In this document: positions 9,588 to 19,060 of the stretch, one piece after another
Layout of the letters: each line of letters opens with the position of its first letter
Numbering within the stretch: the stretch's first letter is position 1
NCBI RefSeq assembly: GCF_003096595.1
Contig: NZ_QEKO01000006.1
Span: 1 to 59,697, forward strand
Origin: Pusillimonas noertemannii
GTDB taxonomy: Bacteria > Pseudomonadota > Gammaproteobacteria > Burkholderiales > Burkholderiaceae_B
Reading direction: 5' to 3'
DNA length: 59,697 bases
Position numbers and translations under genes: made by a program
The notes under the pieces: model-generated
Databases searched by the model: none
Seen by the model: the letters and a program-made list of their open reading frames with translations, nothing else
What the model was told of the DNA's origin: nothing

Positions 9588-11288
9588 TTATATCGTTGCG
9601 GCCTGCGCTTTTTGCGCGGAGTGCGCCACGGCGTGGCGATTGACCGCGCTCAAAATTGCCTGGAACGAGGCCGTGACGATGTCGGCATTGATGCCCACGC
9701 CGAAGCCCGTGGGCGAGTCTCCTACGCGTACTTCTACATAGCAGGCCGCCTTGGTTTCGGTGCCGGTGCCGATGGCGTGCTCATGGTAGTCCATGATGCG
9801 GACATCGAGGTCGAGCGCGTCGACGAAGGCCGAGATGGCACCGTCGCCCTGGCCGGTGAGGTGGCGGGTTTCGCCCTCGTGCTGCAGTTCGACCTCGATC
9901 GAGAACTGCTCGCCCGACTTGGCTTCGGGCGTGCCGGTGATGCGGTGGCGCACCAGCTTCCAGGGCGCGGCAAGTTCAAGATATTCGGTGCTGAACAGCT
10001 TGTGGACCGCGTCGGAGGTGACTTCGGCGCCGGTTTCGTCCGATACCCGCTGAATGGCCCGGCTGAACTCGATCTGCAGGCGGCGCGGCAACACCAGGCC
10101 GTGCTCTTGTTCGAGCAGGTAAGAGACGCCGCCCTTGCCCGACTGGCTGTTGACGCGTATGACGGCGTCGTAGCTGCGGCCCAGGTCGGCCGGGTCGATG
10201 GGCAGGTAGGGCACTTCCCAGAGCGTGTCGGGCTGTTGCTGGGCGAAGCCTTTCTTGATGGCGTCCTGGTGCGAGCCCGAGAAGGCCGTGAAGACCAGGT
10301 CGCCGGCGTAGGGATGGCGCGGGTGCACGGGCAATTGGTTGCAGTACTCGACGCAGCGCCGCACTTCGTCGATATCGGAGAAGTCGAGGCCGGGGTGTAT
10401 GCCCTGGGTATACAGATTGAGGGCCAGGGTGACAAGATCGACGTTGCCGGTGCGCTCGCCGTTGCCGAACAGGCAGCCTTCGACGCGGTCGGCGCCGGCC
10501 ATGACGGCGAACTCGGCCGCGGCGACGGCGGTGCCGCGGTCATTGTGCGGATGCACGCTAAGCACGATGCTGTCGCGCTGCTTCAGGTTGTTGTGCATCC
10601 ATTCGATCTGGTCGGCATACAGATTGGGCGTGGTGGCCTCGATCGTTGCCGGCAGGTTGAAAATAATCTTGGATTGCGGGGTGGGGCCCCAGGCTTCGCA
10701 CACGGCGTTGCAGACCTGAAGCGCGAACTCGGGCTCGGTAGTGCTGAAGACCTCGGGCGAGTACTCGTAGCGCCACGACGTTTCGGGATGCTGCGAGGTA
10801 TGGTGCTTGACCATCCTGGTGCCGCCCACGGCCAGGTCGCGGACTTCGTCCTTGCTCATGTTGAAGACGATCTTGCGGAATGCAGGTGCGCAGGCGTTGT
10901 AAAGGTGGACGATGGCCTTGTGTGCGCCGGCGGCGGCTTCCACCGTGCGCTGGATGAGGTCTTCGCGCGATTGGGTCAATACGATAATGGTGACGTCGTC
11001 GGGGATGCGCTTTTCGTCGACCAGCTTGCGAACGAAGTCGAAGTCGGTCTGGGATGCCGAGGGAAAGCCCACTTCGATTTCCTTGAAGCCGATCTTGATC
11101 AGTTGTTCGAAGAAGCGCAGCTTGCGCTCGACGCTCATGGGCTCGATGAGGGACTGGTTGCCATCGCGCAGGTCGGTACTCATCCAGATGGGGGGATGGG
11201 TGATGCGCTTGCTGGGCCACGTGCGCTCGGCGTAGTCGCGATCGAACGCAACAAACGGACGATATTTATCGGAAGGTTTGGAGAGCAT
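9588..11288 (-). CDS. leuA: 2-isopropylmalate synthase (long form)
   Basis: 566-residue first enzyme of leucine biosynthesis, condensing acetyl-CoA and 2-oxoisovalerate. The HMGL-like TIM barrel begins with [18 protein letters not shown] (metal-binding Asp and substrate Arg) and carries the HPHNDRGTA motif; the C-terminal LeuA allosteric domain occupies about residues 435-560 and normally gives feedback inhibition by leucine. Length fits the class found in actinobacteria and many betaproteobacteria rather than the roughly 520-residue E. coli type. The start, near a 150-bp leader region, suggests attenuation control (see the leader peptide). Confidence 0.94.
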   Translation of the reverse strand: MLSKPSDKYRPFVAFDRDYAERTWPSKRITHPPIWMSTDLRDGNQSLIEPMSVERKLRFFEQLIKIGFKEIEVGFPSASQTDFDFVRKLVDEKRIPDDVTIIVLTQSREDLIQRTVEAAAGAHKAIVHLYNACAPAFRKIVFNMSKDEVRDLAVGGTRMVKHHTSQHPETSWRYEYSPEVFSTTEPEFALQVCNAVCEAWGPTPQSKIIFNLPATIEATTPNLYADQIEWMHNNLKQRDSIVLSVHPHNDRGTAVAAAEFAVMAGADRVEGCLFGNGERTGNVDLVTLALNLYTQGIHPGLDFSDIDEVRRCVEYCNQLPVHPRHPYAGDLVFTAFSGSHQDAIKKGFAQQQPDTLWEVPYLPIDPADLGRSYDAVIRVNSQSGKGGVSYLLEQEHGLVLPRRLQIEFSRAIQRVSDETGAEVTSDAVHKLFSTEYLELAAPWKLVRHRITGTPEAKSGEQFSIEVELQHEGETRHLTGQGDGAISAFVDALDLDVRIMDYHEHAIGTGTETKAACYVEVRVGDSPTGFGVGINADIVTASFQAILSAVNRHAVAHSAQKAQAATI

Positions 11289-11439
11289 ATTGCACCTATT
11301 GACGGAATTCTTCTGTGTGAGCCATTGTTTGCATCGCCGTATTCGTGATGGGCGATTTCAGCTTAGAGAGCCGAATGTAACAAACTGATGACTGGAAAAT
11401 ATCGGCGTGGCGAACAGGCTGCCGAACTGCCACACGACG

Positions 11440-11589
11440 CTAGGCCCGGCAACCGATCGGTAGCAGCAGGGATAGGGCCAGAGCGAGAAGAGGAGCGCGG
11501 CTAACGCCGGCGTGGGAGCGAGCAGCCACCGCATCGGCAGCGTGGCTGCCGATGGCGATAGAAGAGAGAATGGCGCTCGTGGGTTTCAT
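11440..11589 (-). CDS. Candidate leucine-rich leader peptide of leuA
   Basis: 49-codon open frame ending 151 bp upstream of leuA on the same strand. Its C-terminal part reads APLLALALSLLLPIGCRA: seven Leu in 11 codons, using CTT, CTC and two CTA codons that a GC-rich genome normally avoids, the hallmark of a leucine attenuator. A promoter-like pair (TTGCGC, 17 bp, TAGACT, minus strand) ends 7 bp before the ATG, so the transcript could be leaderless; no good Shine-Dalgarno is visible. A convincing terminator/antiterminator pair was not resolved by eye, only weak stems such as TCGGC/GCCGA before ATATTTT. Attenuation is therefore an inference. Confidence 0.5.
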   Translation of the reverse strand: MKPTSAILSSIAIGSHAADAVAARSHAGVSRAPLLALALSLLLPIGCRA

Positions 11590-11611
11590 GCTTGATAGTC
11601 TAAACAGTGTT

Positions 11612-11631
11612 GGGCGCTTGCGCAAGCGCCC
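11612..11631. repeat. Perfect 20-bp palindrome upstream of the leuA leader
   Basis: GGGCGCTTGCGCAAGCGCCC reads the same on both strands. It sits 20 bp downstream of the stop of the minus-strand membrane protein and overlaps the proposed -35 box of the leuA leader promoter. It could act as a T-run-less terminator for the upstream gene or as an operator; the sequence alone does not decide. Confidence 0.5.
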
Positions 11632-11651
11632 ACGCCTTGACGTCGGCGCCT

Positions 11652-12284
11652 TCAGGTGGGTGATTGCGCCTGCTGGGCGGGGCTGGGCCGCTGCGGCGCC
11701 TGTTCCCGGACAGCGCTTGCTTCGGCAGCGTGGTAGGGGGAAGCGGTGGCGGCTGCCGGCTGGTCGAGCAACTGGGCCTGCAGGCGGGAAAGCAGGATCT
11801 TGCCCGCCCTGCCTGAACGAAGTTCTTCGGCCGTGCGTTGCAAAACGCCAACAGTAACGGGCTGGCTGCGATCTTGCCAGGCCCAGCGCAGAACGTCGCG
11901 GGCCGGTTCGGACAATTGGGCCACCAGCGACTGGAAGGTTTCCGCACCCACGATCTTGGCCTGCACCCGTTGCCGGCTGGACTGGACGAAGCCGAACAGG
12001 AGGTAGGCGATGATGAGGGTGCACAGCGCCACCAGCGCCCACCAGAAGAAGGGGTTGTAGCGCTGCAGGAAGGCGATGCCTTCGCCGCCCAGCACCTGCA
12101 GGCCCGAATAGTCGATTTCGTCTCCGAAGGCGACCATTCTATTGAGCAGGTCATACCAGACGATGACCACGACGGCCACCACGACGGTGCACAGGATTTT
12201 TTGCGTTGCGGTAAGCTTGAGCAGCGTGCTGCGCAACACGGAAGTGTCTTGCGGGGTCGCCAGAGAGCTAGAAGTCTGTTTCAT
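11652..12284 (-). CDS. Uncharacterised two-helix membrane protein
   Basis: 210-residue protein not recognised as a named family. It has two hydrophobic segments (about residues 30-45, ILCTVVVAVVVIVWY, and 78-100, WWALVALCTLIIAYLLFGFV), an intervening loop, a helical cytoplasmic part rich in Gln/Arg/Glu and an Ala/Pro/Gln-rich low-complexity tail. Its ATG (12284-12282) and the first candidate ATG of rpoN (12283-12285) share one CATG, so the two divergent genes have essentially no intergenic space. Function unknown; membrane placement is inferred from hydrophobicity. Confidence 0.7.
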   Translation of the reverse strand: MKQTSSSLATPQDTSVLRSTLLKLTATQKILCTVVVAVVVIVWYDLLNRMVAFGDEIDYSGLQVLGGEGIAFLQRYNPFFWWALVALCTLIIAYLLFGFVQSSRQRVQAKIVGAETFQSLVAQLSEPARDVLRWAWQDRSQPVTVGVLQRTAEELRSGRAGKILLSRLQAQLLDQPAAATASPYHAAEASAVREQAPQRPSPAQQAQSPT

Positions 12285-13698
12285 GCAATTTATTTTACCT
12301 ATGCAATCGCGCCAGTCGATCCAACTACGTCAGCACCAGCAGCTTGCACTGACTCCTCAGTTGCAGCAGGCCATTCGGCTGTTGCAGTACTCGGCGCAGG
12401 ATCTCGAGCAGGAGGTCGCGCAGGCGCTGCTGGACAATCCGCTGCTCGAACGTGATGAAGAGTATGACACCGAAGGCGATGCTGCGGAACCGGCAGCGTC
12501 GCATGATGACGACGGTTTTCGCGAAGTTTCGGACCTGGCGCCGCGGTCACGCGACGGCGACGACGACTACGAGCGGCCCGAAGCCGCGCCGGCGCCCACG
12601 TTGCGCCAGCATCTTATGGAGCAGTTGCGGCTTACCCGTGCGACCTCGCGCGACCGGGTGCTGATCGAACTGCTTGTCGACGAGCTTGACGACAACGGCT
12701 ACCTTACGACTCCCCTGGACGAGCTGGCGGCCCTGCTGCCCGAAGAGCTGGGGGTGGAGCGCAGCGAGTGGCAGGCGGCGCTGCGGCTGCTGCAGTCGTT
12801 CGATCCGCCGGGTGTGGCGGCCGCCTCGGTCAGCGACTGCCTGCAGCTGCAGCTGCAGCGCCTGGAATGCGACGCATCGCCCCAGGTGCTGGCCTGTGCC
12901 GGCGAACTGGCGCGCGAACATCTGGCCCTGCTGGCCTCGGGCAATCTGCCGGCGCTGCGCCGCGAGCTCGGATGCAGCCTGGACGTACTGCGGGATGCCA
13001 GGCAGTTATTGCTCAGGCTCGACCCCAAGCCGGGGCGCGGCTGGGCACACGACGTCGCCGACTACGTCAGGCCCGAGGTCATCGTGCGAAAGTCGGGCGG
13101 GCGCTGGAAGGCCTTCATCAATCCGGCCGTCATGCCGGGCCTGCGGGTCAATGCCGATTACGAACGCCTCATCAGGCAGCGCCAGGCCGGTGCGGACGGC
13201 CTGCAGCCGCAACTGCAGCAGGCGCATGGGCTGATCAAGAGCATCCACCAGAGGTTCGACACCATATTGCGGGTTGCGGGCGCGGTCATAGCGCATCAGC
13301 AGGCCTTCTTCGAGCTGGGCGAGCAGGCGCTGCGTCCCCTGGTGCTGCGCGACATTGCCCAAGAGCTGCAGATGCACGAATCCACCGTGTCGCGCGCCAC
13401 CCGCCAGAAGTACGCCCAGACCCCCTGGGGGGTCTACGAGCTGAAGCATTTCTTCACTACCGCGGTAAGCCGCGACGACGGCGACGCCACTTCGGCGGCG
13501 GCGGTGCGTTCGCTGATCCAGGATCTGGTCCAGGACGAACCCGCGGCCAAGCCGCTGTCGGACAACCTCATTGCCTCCATGCTGGCCGAACGCGGCGTTG
13601 TGATCGCCCGGCGCACCGTGGCCAAGTACCGCGAGGCGGCTGGCATACCGCCCGCTTCGCTAAGGCGCGCCAAGGCGCGGCTGGACAGCGTGGAGTGA
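12283..13698 (+). CDS. rpoN: RNA polymerase sigma-54 factor
   Basis: 471-residue sigma-54. Region I is Gln/Leu-rich (LRQHQQLALTPQLQQAIRLLQYSAQDLEQEV), followed by the acidic region II, the core-binding domain, the helix-turn-helix region (LQMHESTVSRATRQKYAQTPWGVYELKHFFT) and the C-terminal RpoN box ARRTVAKYREAAGIP, all intact. ATG at 12283 and ATG at 12301 are both possible starts; neither has a strong Shine-Dalgarno, and the later one (MQSRQSIQL) would also give a normal N-terminus. No lptB/hpf-type neighbours are present, unlike the usual rpoN locus. No enhancer-binding protein is visible in the window. Confidence 0.95.
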   Translation: MQFILPMQSRQSIQLRQHQQLALTPQLQQAIRLLQYSAQDLEQEVAQALLDNPLLERDEEYDTEGDAAEPAASHDDDGFREVSDLAPRSRDGDDDYERPEAAPAPTLRQHLMEQLRLTRATSRDRVLIELLVDELDDNGYLTTPLDELAALLPEELGVERSEWQAALRLLQSFDPPGVAAASVSDCLQLQLQRLECDASPQVLACAGELAREHLALLASGNLPALRRELGCSLDVLRDARQLLLRLDPKPGRGWAHDVADYVRPEVIVRKSGGRWKAFINPAVMPGLRVNADYERLIRQRQAGADGLQPQLQQAHGLIKSIHQRFDTILRVAGAVIAHQQAFFELGEQALRPLVLRDIAQELQMHESTVSRATRQKYAQTPWGVYELKHFFTTAVSRDDGDATSAAAVRSLIQDLVQDEPAAKPLSDNLIASMLAERGVVIARRTVAKYREAAGIPPASLRRAKARLDSVE

Positions 13699-13767
13699 AT
13701 CTTTGCAGCCTGTTTACAATTTTCTTGCCAAGGAGCAAGAATAGGCATTGCATTTTTCACATGTCTA

Positions 13768-13783
13768 GATAATAATTATTCTC
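13768..13783. promoter_or_regulatory. Probable Fur box of bfd
   Basis: GATAATAATTATTCTC lies directly before the bfd ATG and resembles the GATAATGATAATCATTATC Fur consensus. Placement over the translation start region fits iron-dependent repression, which is established for bfd in other bacteria; here it is inferred from sequence only. Confidence 0.65.
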
Positions 13784-14056
13784 ATGTTTATTTGTATATG
13801 TAGCGCTATATCCGAGCGCCAGGTCATCAAGGCCGTACAAGACGGAGCCCAAACGCTCGACGATCTCCAGGTAGACCTGGGGGTTGCGATGTGTTGCGGC
13901 CGTTGCGCCGAAACCGCCAGCGAGTATCTTCCCGGCGGGCGCTATGCCGAGCACCTTTCGGCCACGGCCATCGGCGCCGTCGTCGAAGAAGCCGCCAACG
14001 ACGCCTCTCTGGGCGGCATGACGGTTCAAGTCGTCGTTCGTCGCGCCTACGCATAA
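13784..14056 (+). CDS. bfd: Bacterioferritin-associated ferredoxin
   Basis: 90-residue [2Fe-2S] protein that reduces the iron core of bacterioferritin to release Fe2+. The cluster Cys pattern is present: C4 and C6 in FICICSAIS and the CCGRC group near residues 38-41 in GVAMCCGRCAETA. It is longer than the E. coli protein (64 residues) by an unrecognised C-terminal extension of about 25 residues. The Fur-like box in front and the bfr gene 330 bp downstream support the call. Confidence 0.9.
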   Translation: MFICICSAISERQVIKAVQDGAQTLDDLQVDLGVAMCCGRCAETASEYLPGGRYAEHLSATAIGAVVEEAANDASLGGMTVQVVVRRAYA

Positions 14057-14386
14057 ATTTACAAAAAGACACAATTTTCTTTCCGTCCCTTCTCCTCGTC
14101 TCATCTGCCTGGCCAAGCGGCCCCAGGCGCCTTCAAGTCATAAGTTGTTACCGGCCTTTGTCCCGACCCAAGCCGGGTTCAAGCGCATGATGCCGTCATT
14201 GTGCATGAAGTGCTAGCGACAAGCGGACTCATTCCTATTTAGCCAAACACTTGTATTCATGCGGGTTTCCAGCCCTTTGGCTGTGGTTTCGGCGTGCTGA
14301 TAAATCGTCTCCGCCATGTTAGGCTAGCGCCATACCGATAATCAATGCGCCGCATCAGCGGCCGCAGGGCTTTCCAGGAGAACCTC
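14057..14386. other. Intergenic region between bfd and bfr
   Basis: 330 bp, lower in GC than its flanks, with no convincing open frame, RNA gene or terminator. It presumably carries the bfr promoter, but I could not pick one box pair with confidence and see no second Fur-like palindrome. Confidence 0.4.
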
Positions 14387-14857
14387 ATGAAGGGCGACCC
14401 CACCGTTATCCAGCACTTGAACAAACAGCTCAAGAACGAACTTACGGCCATCAACCAGTATTTCCTGCATGCGCGCATGCTTAACCACTGGGGCCTGAAC
14501 AAGCTGGGCAAACACGAATACGACGAATCCATTGGCGAAATGAAGCACGCCGACCGCCTGATCGAGCGCATTTTCATGCTTGACGGCCTGCCCAACCTGC
14601 AGGACCTGCACAAGCTGCTGATCGGCGAGAACGTGCCTGAAATATTGTCCTGTGACCTTCAGCTGGAAACGGCCGCGCACGGCACCGTCACCGAAGCGAT
14701 GGCTTACTGCGAGTCGGTGCGCGATTATGTGTCGCGCGACCTGTTCCAGGATATTCTCGACGACACCGAAGAGCACATCGACTGGCTTGAAACCCAGATC
14801 GAGCTCGTCGACAAGGTCGGCCTGCAGAACTACCTGCAGTCGCAAATGGAAGAATAA
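14387..14857 (+). CDS. bfr: Bacterioferritin
   Basis: 156-residue heme-containing ferritin that oxidises and stores iron in a 24-mer cage. The ATG at 14387 follows CAGGAGAACCTC (good Shine-Dalgarno) and gives the family N-terminus ([19 protein letters not shown]). The ferroxidase ligands Glu18, Glu51, His54, Glu94 and the later E-x-x-H pair (EEHIDW) are visible, and the heme ligand Met52 is kept in GEMKHADR. Length is normal. A strong terminator follows. Confidence 0.95.
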   Translation: MKGDPTVIQHLNKQLKNELTAINQYFLHARMLNHWGLNKLGKHEYDESIGEMKHADRLIERIFMLDGLPNLQDLHKLLIGENVPEILSCDLQLETAAHGTVTEAMAYCESVRDYVSRDLFQDILDDTEEHIDWLETQIELVDKVGLQNYLQSQMEE

Positions 14858-14903
14858 GCCGAACCGCCGTAAAGGCGCCGCCGGTTTCAAGCCGACACAA
14901 TAA

Positions 14904-14938
14904 AGAAGGGCCGCTTTCTTGGGAAACGGCCCTTTTTT
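14904..14938 (+). terminator. Rho-independent terminator of bfr
   Basis: GGGCCG and adjacent bases pair with CGGCCC after a short loop (GAAGGGCCGCTTTC ... GAAACGGCCC) and are followed by a six-T run. The A-rich left flank would also serve the convergent minus-strand gene ending at 14967. Confidence 0.85.
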
Positions 14939-14966
14939 GCCGCCGGGCCGTCCCAAGGCCGGGCGT

Positions 14967-15608
14967 CTAGAAGTTCTTGGCCGGGCAGTCGGCGACGCGC
15001 CCCCAGGCGTTGTTGGGCGTGCAGTAGCGGTTGCGCGCCGCCCAGGCGCAGCTGGGCCGGTCGAAGAAGCTTTCGGCGTCGCAGGCCTGGAGGTCTTGCC
15101 GCAGGCGGGCCTGCCAGGCGCCCGAATTGCCGACCGGCCTGGAAGCCACCTGGGGCGGCGGCGACTGGGGCGATTCGATGGGCTGCAGCGGCTGGCCTCC
15201 CTGGTTCAAGCCGCTCATGAGGTTGCCGACGTCGGCGATGCCGGTAAAGTTGCTGGAACCGCCCCCGGCTGCAATTTGCTGGGCCTCGACCATGGTGATG
15301 GACGTGGTGGCCACGGCGATGACCTGGTTGGACTTGGTCTCGTCGAGGGACGATTCGGGAATTTGCCAGGCGATCTGGGGTGGGCCTTCGGGCACGGCCA
15401 TGCGGCCGTCGACCAGCGGCTGCGGCGGCTGGGCGGTATAGGGTTTGCCGTCGGCATCGAGGACAGGCACGGTGACAAGGGGGGCGTGATGAGAAGAAGC
15501 CGTGGCCACGGGGCCATGCGCTACCAGCCATTCGCCCAGGCGCAGGCCGCCCCAGACGGATACGCCTGCGGCCAACGCCAGAACTACGAAAATTGAACGC
15601 CAAGACAT
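14967..15608 (-). CDS. Hypothetical anchored/exported protein
   Basis: 213-residue protein with a single N-terminal hydrophobic helix (residues 5-24, IFVVLALAAGVSVWGGLRLG), acting either as a signal anchor or an uncleaved signal. The rest is predicted periplasmic: a Pro-rich stretch, a Ser/Gly/Gln-rich middle and a C-terminal part with four Cys (QACD, RPSCAW, RYCTP, VADCP), compatible with two disulfides. I do not recognise the family. It has no operon partner, being between convergent bfr and the prfC stop. Confidence 0.65.
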   Translation of the reverse strand: MSWRSIFVVLALAAGVSVWGGLRLGEWLVAHGPVATASSHHAPLVTVPVLDADGKPYTAQPPQPLVDGRMAVPEGPPQIAWQIPESSLDETKSNQVIAVATTSITMVEAQQIAAGGGSSNFTGIADVGNLMSGLNQGGQPLQPIESPQSPPPQVASRPVGNSGAWQARLRQDLQACDAESFFDRPSCAWAARNRYCTPNNAWGRVADCPAKNF

Positions 15609-15682
15609 TGCGGTCCTTCGTGTGCTTTACCCGGGGTAGTATAAAACGTTAGCAAAACGCCTTTTCGCGCAATGTAAGCGTT

Positions 15683-17281
15683 TTATGCGAAGACCTGGCC
15701 GCCGTGCTCGCGCATGGCATGAAACTGGATTGCCGGGTATAGCTCTTGGGCCACGCGCAGCTGGGCCGGCGAGCCGGCCAGGAAGGCCACCGCATCGACG
15801 ACGTCATAGGCGATGTTGGCGGCGTTGGCCTGCATGAACTTGCGCAGCTCTTTGGGGTCGTCGGCGGTGATCCATCGCGCCATGTTGTAGCGCGAGGGCA
15901 TCATGCGTGCATCCACACCGTACTCGGTCTTGAGCCGGTGGGCCACCACTTCGAACTGAAGCTGGCCCACGGCCCCCAGCAGCAGGGCGCCCCCGGCCGC
16001 TTCGGGGCGAAAGACCTGGATGGCGCCTTCTTCGCCCAATTGGGTCAGGCCGGTGCGCAACTGCTTGATGCGCAAAGGGTCTTTGACCTCTACCGCCTGG
16101 AAGAGTTCGGGTGCGAAGAAAGGCAGGCCGGTGAACTGCAGGGCTTCGCCTTCGGTCAGCACGTCGCCCAGGTGCAGCACGCCGTGGTTGGGAATGCCTA
16201 TGACGTCGCCGGCATAGGCCTCGTCCACCAGCTCGCGGCGCTGCGACAGGAAGGAAACAACGTTGTTGGGGCGGATTTCCTTGCCGGTGCGGGCCACCTT
16301 CAGGCGCATGCCGCGTTCGAAGCGTCCAGAGCTGACGCGCACGAAGGCCACCCGGTCGCGGTGGGCCGGGTCCATATTGGCCTGCACCTTGAACACCACG
16401 CCGCTGAACTTGCTTTCTTCGGGCTGGACCTGGCGCTGCAGGGCCTCGCGCGGGCCGGGGGGCGGCGCGAAATCGACCAGCGCGTCCAGCACCTCCTGGA
16501 CGCCGAAGTTGTTGATGGCAGAGCCGAAGAACACGGGCGTCTGCCGGCCCTCGAGGAAAGCCTGGCGGTCGAAGGCCGGCGAGGCTTCCTGGATCAGTTC
16601 GATTTCTTCGCTTGCCTTGGCGAAGGCATCGCCGAATCGTTCGGCAATGACGGGGTTGTCCAGCCCGTCGATCATTTCGTCATCGCCGCCGCGCCGTTCC
16701 TGCCCGGCCTTGAATACGCGCATGCGGTTGCGGCGCAGGTCGAACACGCCGCCGAACGAGCGCCCCATGCCCACGGGCCAGGACAAGGGCGCGGTGTCCA
16801 TGCCCAGGTGGGATTCGATTTCGGAAAGCAGGTCGAGCGGCTCCTGCACTTCGCGGTCGAACTTATTGACGAAGGTGATGATGGGGGTATTGCGGGCGCG
16901 GCAGACCTGCAGCAGGCGAATGGTCTGCGGCTCGACGCCGTTGGCGGCATCCAGCACCATCAGGGCCGCATCCACCGCGGTGAGCACGCGGTAGGTGTCT
17001 TCGGAGAAGTCCTGGTGGCCGGGGGTGTCGAGCAGGTTGATGACGCAGTCGCGGTATTCCATCTGCATGACCGACGAGGCCACGGAAATGCCCCGCTGCT
17101 TTTCGATCTCCATCCAGTCGGACGAGGCGTGGCGGCTGGCCTTGCGCGCCTTGACGCTGCCCGCGATCTGGATGGCGCCTGCGAACAGCAGCAGCTTTTC
17201 GGTCAGGGTGGTCTTGCCCGCGTCGGGGTGGGAGATGATGGCGAAAGTGCGTCGGCGGGCGACTTCGTTGGCTATGGTCAT
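15683..17281 (-). CDS. prfC: Peptide chain release factor 3
   Basis: 532-residue translational GTPase that recycles RF1/RF2 after termination. Visible motifs: G1 in SHPDAGKTTLTEK, switch region RGISVASSV, G3 DTPGHQDF, G4 NKFDRE, then domains II and III. Length and the GAIQIAGSVKARK segment after G1 distinguish RF3 from EF-G. It starts with ATG and lies between two unrelated minus-strand genes. Confidence 0.95.
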   Translation of the reverse strand: MTIANEVARRRTFAIISHPDAGKTTLTEKLLLFAGAIQIAGSVKARKASRHASSDWMEIEKQRGISVASSVMQMEYRDCVINLLDTPGHQDFSEDTYRVLTAVDAALMVLDAANGVEPQTIRLLQVCRARNTPIITFVNKFDREVQEPLDLLSEIESHLGMDTAPLSWPVGMGRSFGGVFDLRRNRMRVFKAGQERRGGDDEMIDGLDNPVIAERFGDAFAKASEEIELIQEASPAFDRQAFLEGRQTPVFFGSAINNFGVQEVLDALVDFAPPPGPREALQRQVQPEESKFSGVVFKVQANMDPAHRDRVAFVRVSSGRFERGMRLKVARTGKEIRPNNVVSFLSQRRELVDEAYAGDVIGIPNHGVLHLGDVLTEGEALQFTGLPFFAPELFQAVEVKDPLRIKQLRTGLTQLGEEGAIQVFRPEAAGGALLLGAVGQLQFEVVAHRLKTEYGVDARMMPSRYNMARWITADDPKELRKFMQANAANIAYDVVDAVAFLAGSPAQLRVAQELYPAIQFHAMREHGGQVFA

Positions 17282-17337
17282 CGGTGTAGAACAGTTGTGG
17301 AAAGCCCGGCGGAGCCGGGCAGTGACACATTTTATTT

Positions 17338-18702
17338 TTAGGTGCGGGCGGGGTCTCGGCGTGCTCCGGCCTGGGCGCCGCCCGAACGGGCCGGGCGGGA
17401 AGGCCTGCCTTGGCCCGATCCGCGTGCGCCGCGCCGGGCCGCTTCGCCGGGCGCGGGACGCCGGGCCTGGCCTTGCGGACGGCCCTGGCCGCCACCGCGT
17501 CGCGGCGGACGCGCATCGCGTTCGTCGTCGGCGAAGGATTCGGCGCTGGCGGGCGGAGGTGTCCAGCCTTCGATCGTGCCGCGCTCGATGGGGCGCTTGA
17601 TGAGTTTCTCGATGGCGTTCAAATACTTGATTTCGCTGCGGTCGACCAGAGACAGGGCCGAGCCCTCGCTGCCGGCGCGGCCGGTGCGGCCGATGCGGTG
17701 CACATAGTCTTCAGGCACGTTGGGCAATTCGAAGTTCACGACATGCGGCAGTTGGTCGATGTCGATGCCGCGCGCCGCAATGTCGGTTGCGACCAGCACC
17801 GCCACCTTGCCCTCTTTGAAACCGCTGAGGGCGCGGGTGCGGGCGGCCTGACTCTTGTTGCCATGGATGGCGGCGGCCGTCAGGCCGTCTTTGACGAGCT
17901 TCTCGGCGAGGCGGTTGGCGCCATGCTTGGTGCGGGTGAAGACCAGCACCTGGTGCCAGCCGCTTTCGCGGATGATGTGGCTGAGCAGGTCGCGCTTGTG
18001 CGCCTGCTCGGTCATCACCAGGCTTTGCCGCACCAGTTCGGAAGCCGTGTTGCGGCGCGCGACGGAGATCTCTTCGGGTTTGTCCAGGACGCCGCGCGCG
18101 AGGTCGCGGATCTCGTCCGAGAAAGTGGCCGAGAACAGCAGGTTCTGCCGCTGCTTGGGCAGCAAAGCCAGCACGCGGCGAATGTCGCGGATGAAGCCCA
18201 TGTCGAGCATGCGATCGGCTTCATCGAGAACGAGGATCTCTACGCCCGAAAGGTCTACGGTTTTTTGCTGGGCATGGTCGAGCAGGCGGCCCGGCGTGGC
18301 GACCAGGATGTCGATCGGCTTGCGCAGGGCGGAGATCTGGGGATTGATGTTGACGCCGCCGAACATCACCATCGAGCGTACGGGCGTGTGCTTGCCGTAG
18401 GTGCGCACGGACTCTTCGACCTGGGCGGCGAGCTCGCGCGTGGGGGTCAGGATCAGGCAGCGCGGCCGGCCGGGCCTGGCCTGGCGCAGGGGCGTCTCGA
18501 GCAGGCGGTGAAGTATGGGCAGGGTAAAGCCGGCGGTCTTGCCGGTGCCGGTCTGTGCGGCGGCCAGCAGATCGCCGCCCTTGAGCACTTGCGGGATGGC
18601 CTGGGCCTGGATGGGGGTGGGCGCGGTATAGCCGGTCTCGGCGATGGCACGCAAAAGGGGTTCGGCCAGCCCGAGGGCGGCAAAAGGAACTTGGGTATTC
18701 AA
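17338..18702 (-). CDS. rhlE: DEAD-box ATP-dependent RNA helicase, RhlE type
   Basis: 454-residue RNA helicase. In order: Q motif ([14 protein letters not shown]), Walker [19 protein letters not shown] box [13 protein letters not shown] motif, and C-terminal helicase motifs including [11 protein letters not shown] basic Gly/Arg/Pro/Gln-rich tail of about 75 residues ([16 protein letters not shown]) is expected for RhlE proteins and likely contacts RNA. The roles known for the family are ribosome assembly, RNA turnover and cold growth. Confidence 0.92.
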   Translation of the reverse strand: MNTQVPFAALGLAEPLLRAIAETGYTAPTPIQAQAIPQVLKGGDLLAAAQTGTGKTAGFTLPILHRLLETPLRQARPGRPRCLILTPTRELAAQVEESVRTYGKHTPVRSMVMFGGVNINPQISALRKPIDILVATPGRLLDHAQQKTVDLSGVEILVLDEADRMLDMGFIRDIRRVLALLPKQRQNLLFSATFSDEIRDLARGVLDKPEEISVARRNTASELVRQSLVMTEQAHKRDLLSHIIRESGWHQVLVFTRTKHGANRLAEKLVKDGLTAAAIHGNKSQAARTRALSGFKEGKVAVLVATDIAARGIDIDQLPHVVNFELPNVPEDYVHRIGRTGRAGSEGSALSLVDRSEIKYLNAIEKLIKRPIERGTIEGWTPPPASAESFADDERDARPPRRGGGQGRPQGQARRPAPGEAARRGARGSGQGRPSRPARSGGAQAGARRDPART

Positions 18703-18920
18703 GAAGGCAACTCCAGCGGCAGCCTATCGCTCGAGTCGAGAGACACCAATCTAGGCGGACGGAAAAGTAATGAGGCCAAAAGATGGCCGGGATGGCAAGG
18801 CGAAAACCGCTTGCTGCTGCGCGCTGATTGGTTGCGCGCGAAACTCCCATTGTACTGTAACTGGGCCGGCAGCGCGTAGGCCTGTGCGCCTTGGGGGCCT
18901 GGGCGGGCCGCTTGGGCGAG

Positions 18921-18979
18921 CACCCCTGGCCGGACGCCTCTAGGCGAGCCCCCCCTGGCCGGGCGCCCCTGGGCGGGCC
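18921..18979. repeat. GC-rich imperfect tandem repeat (2 x ~29-30 bp)
   Basis: Two adjoining copies of a unit built on CCCCTGGCCGG-CGCC-CT-GGCG-GCC (18921-18950 and 18950-18979) differ at about five positions. No coding or regulatory role is evident. Confidence 0.55.
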
Positions 18980-19023
18980 CCTTCTTTTTATTGACGCCTC
19001 CTGCGTGCTTCTATACACTCCGT

Positions 19024-19060
19024 TCATAATAAATTGGAATGGTGTTCTTTATATCAGAAC
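19024..19060. promoter_or_regulatory. IclR-type tandem operator, binding-protein/ALDH/decarboxylase operon
   Basis: Proximal palindrome GTTCTTTATATCAGAAC (19044-19060), with a degenerate upstream copy TCATAATAAATTGGAAT separated by GGT. It lies just downstream of the sigma-70-like promoter at 18991-19019, where a bound regulator would block transcription or compete with polymerase. Confidence 0.7.

Noticed and set aside
4045-18879. Long open frames antisense to argS, the RHS gene, leuA, prfC and rhlE
   Set aside because: They mirror GC-rich coding strands with low-information, Arg/Gly/Ala-rich products and no recognisable domain; the sense genes are complete and well conserved.
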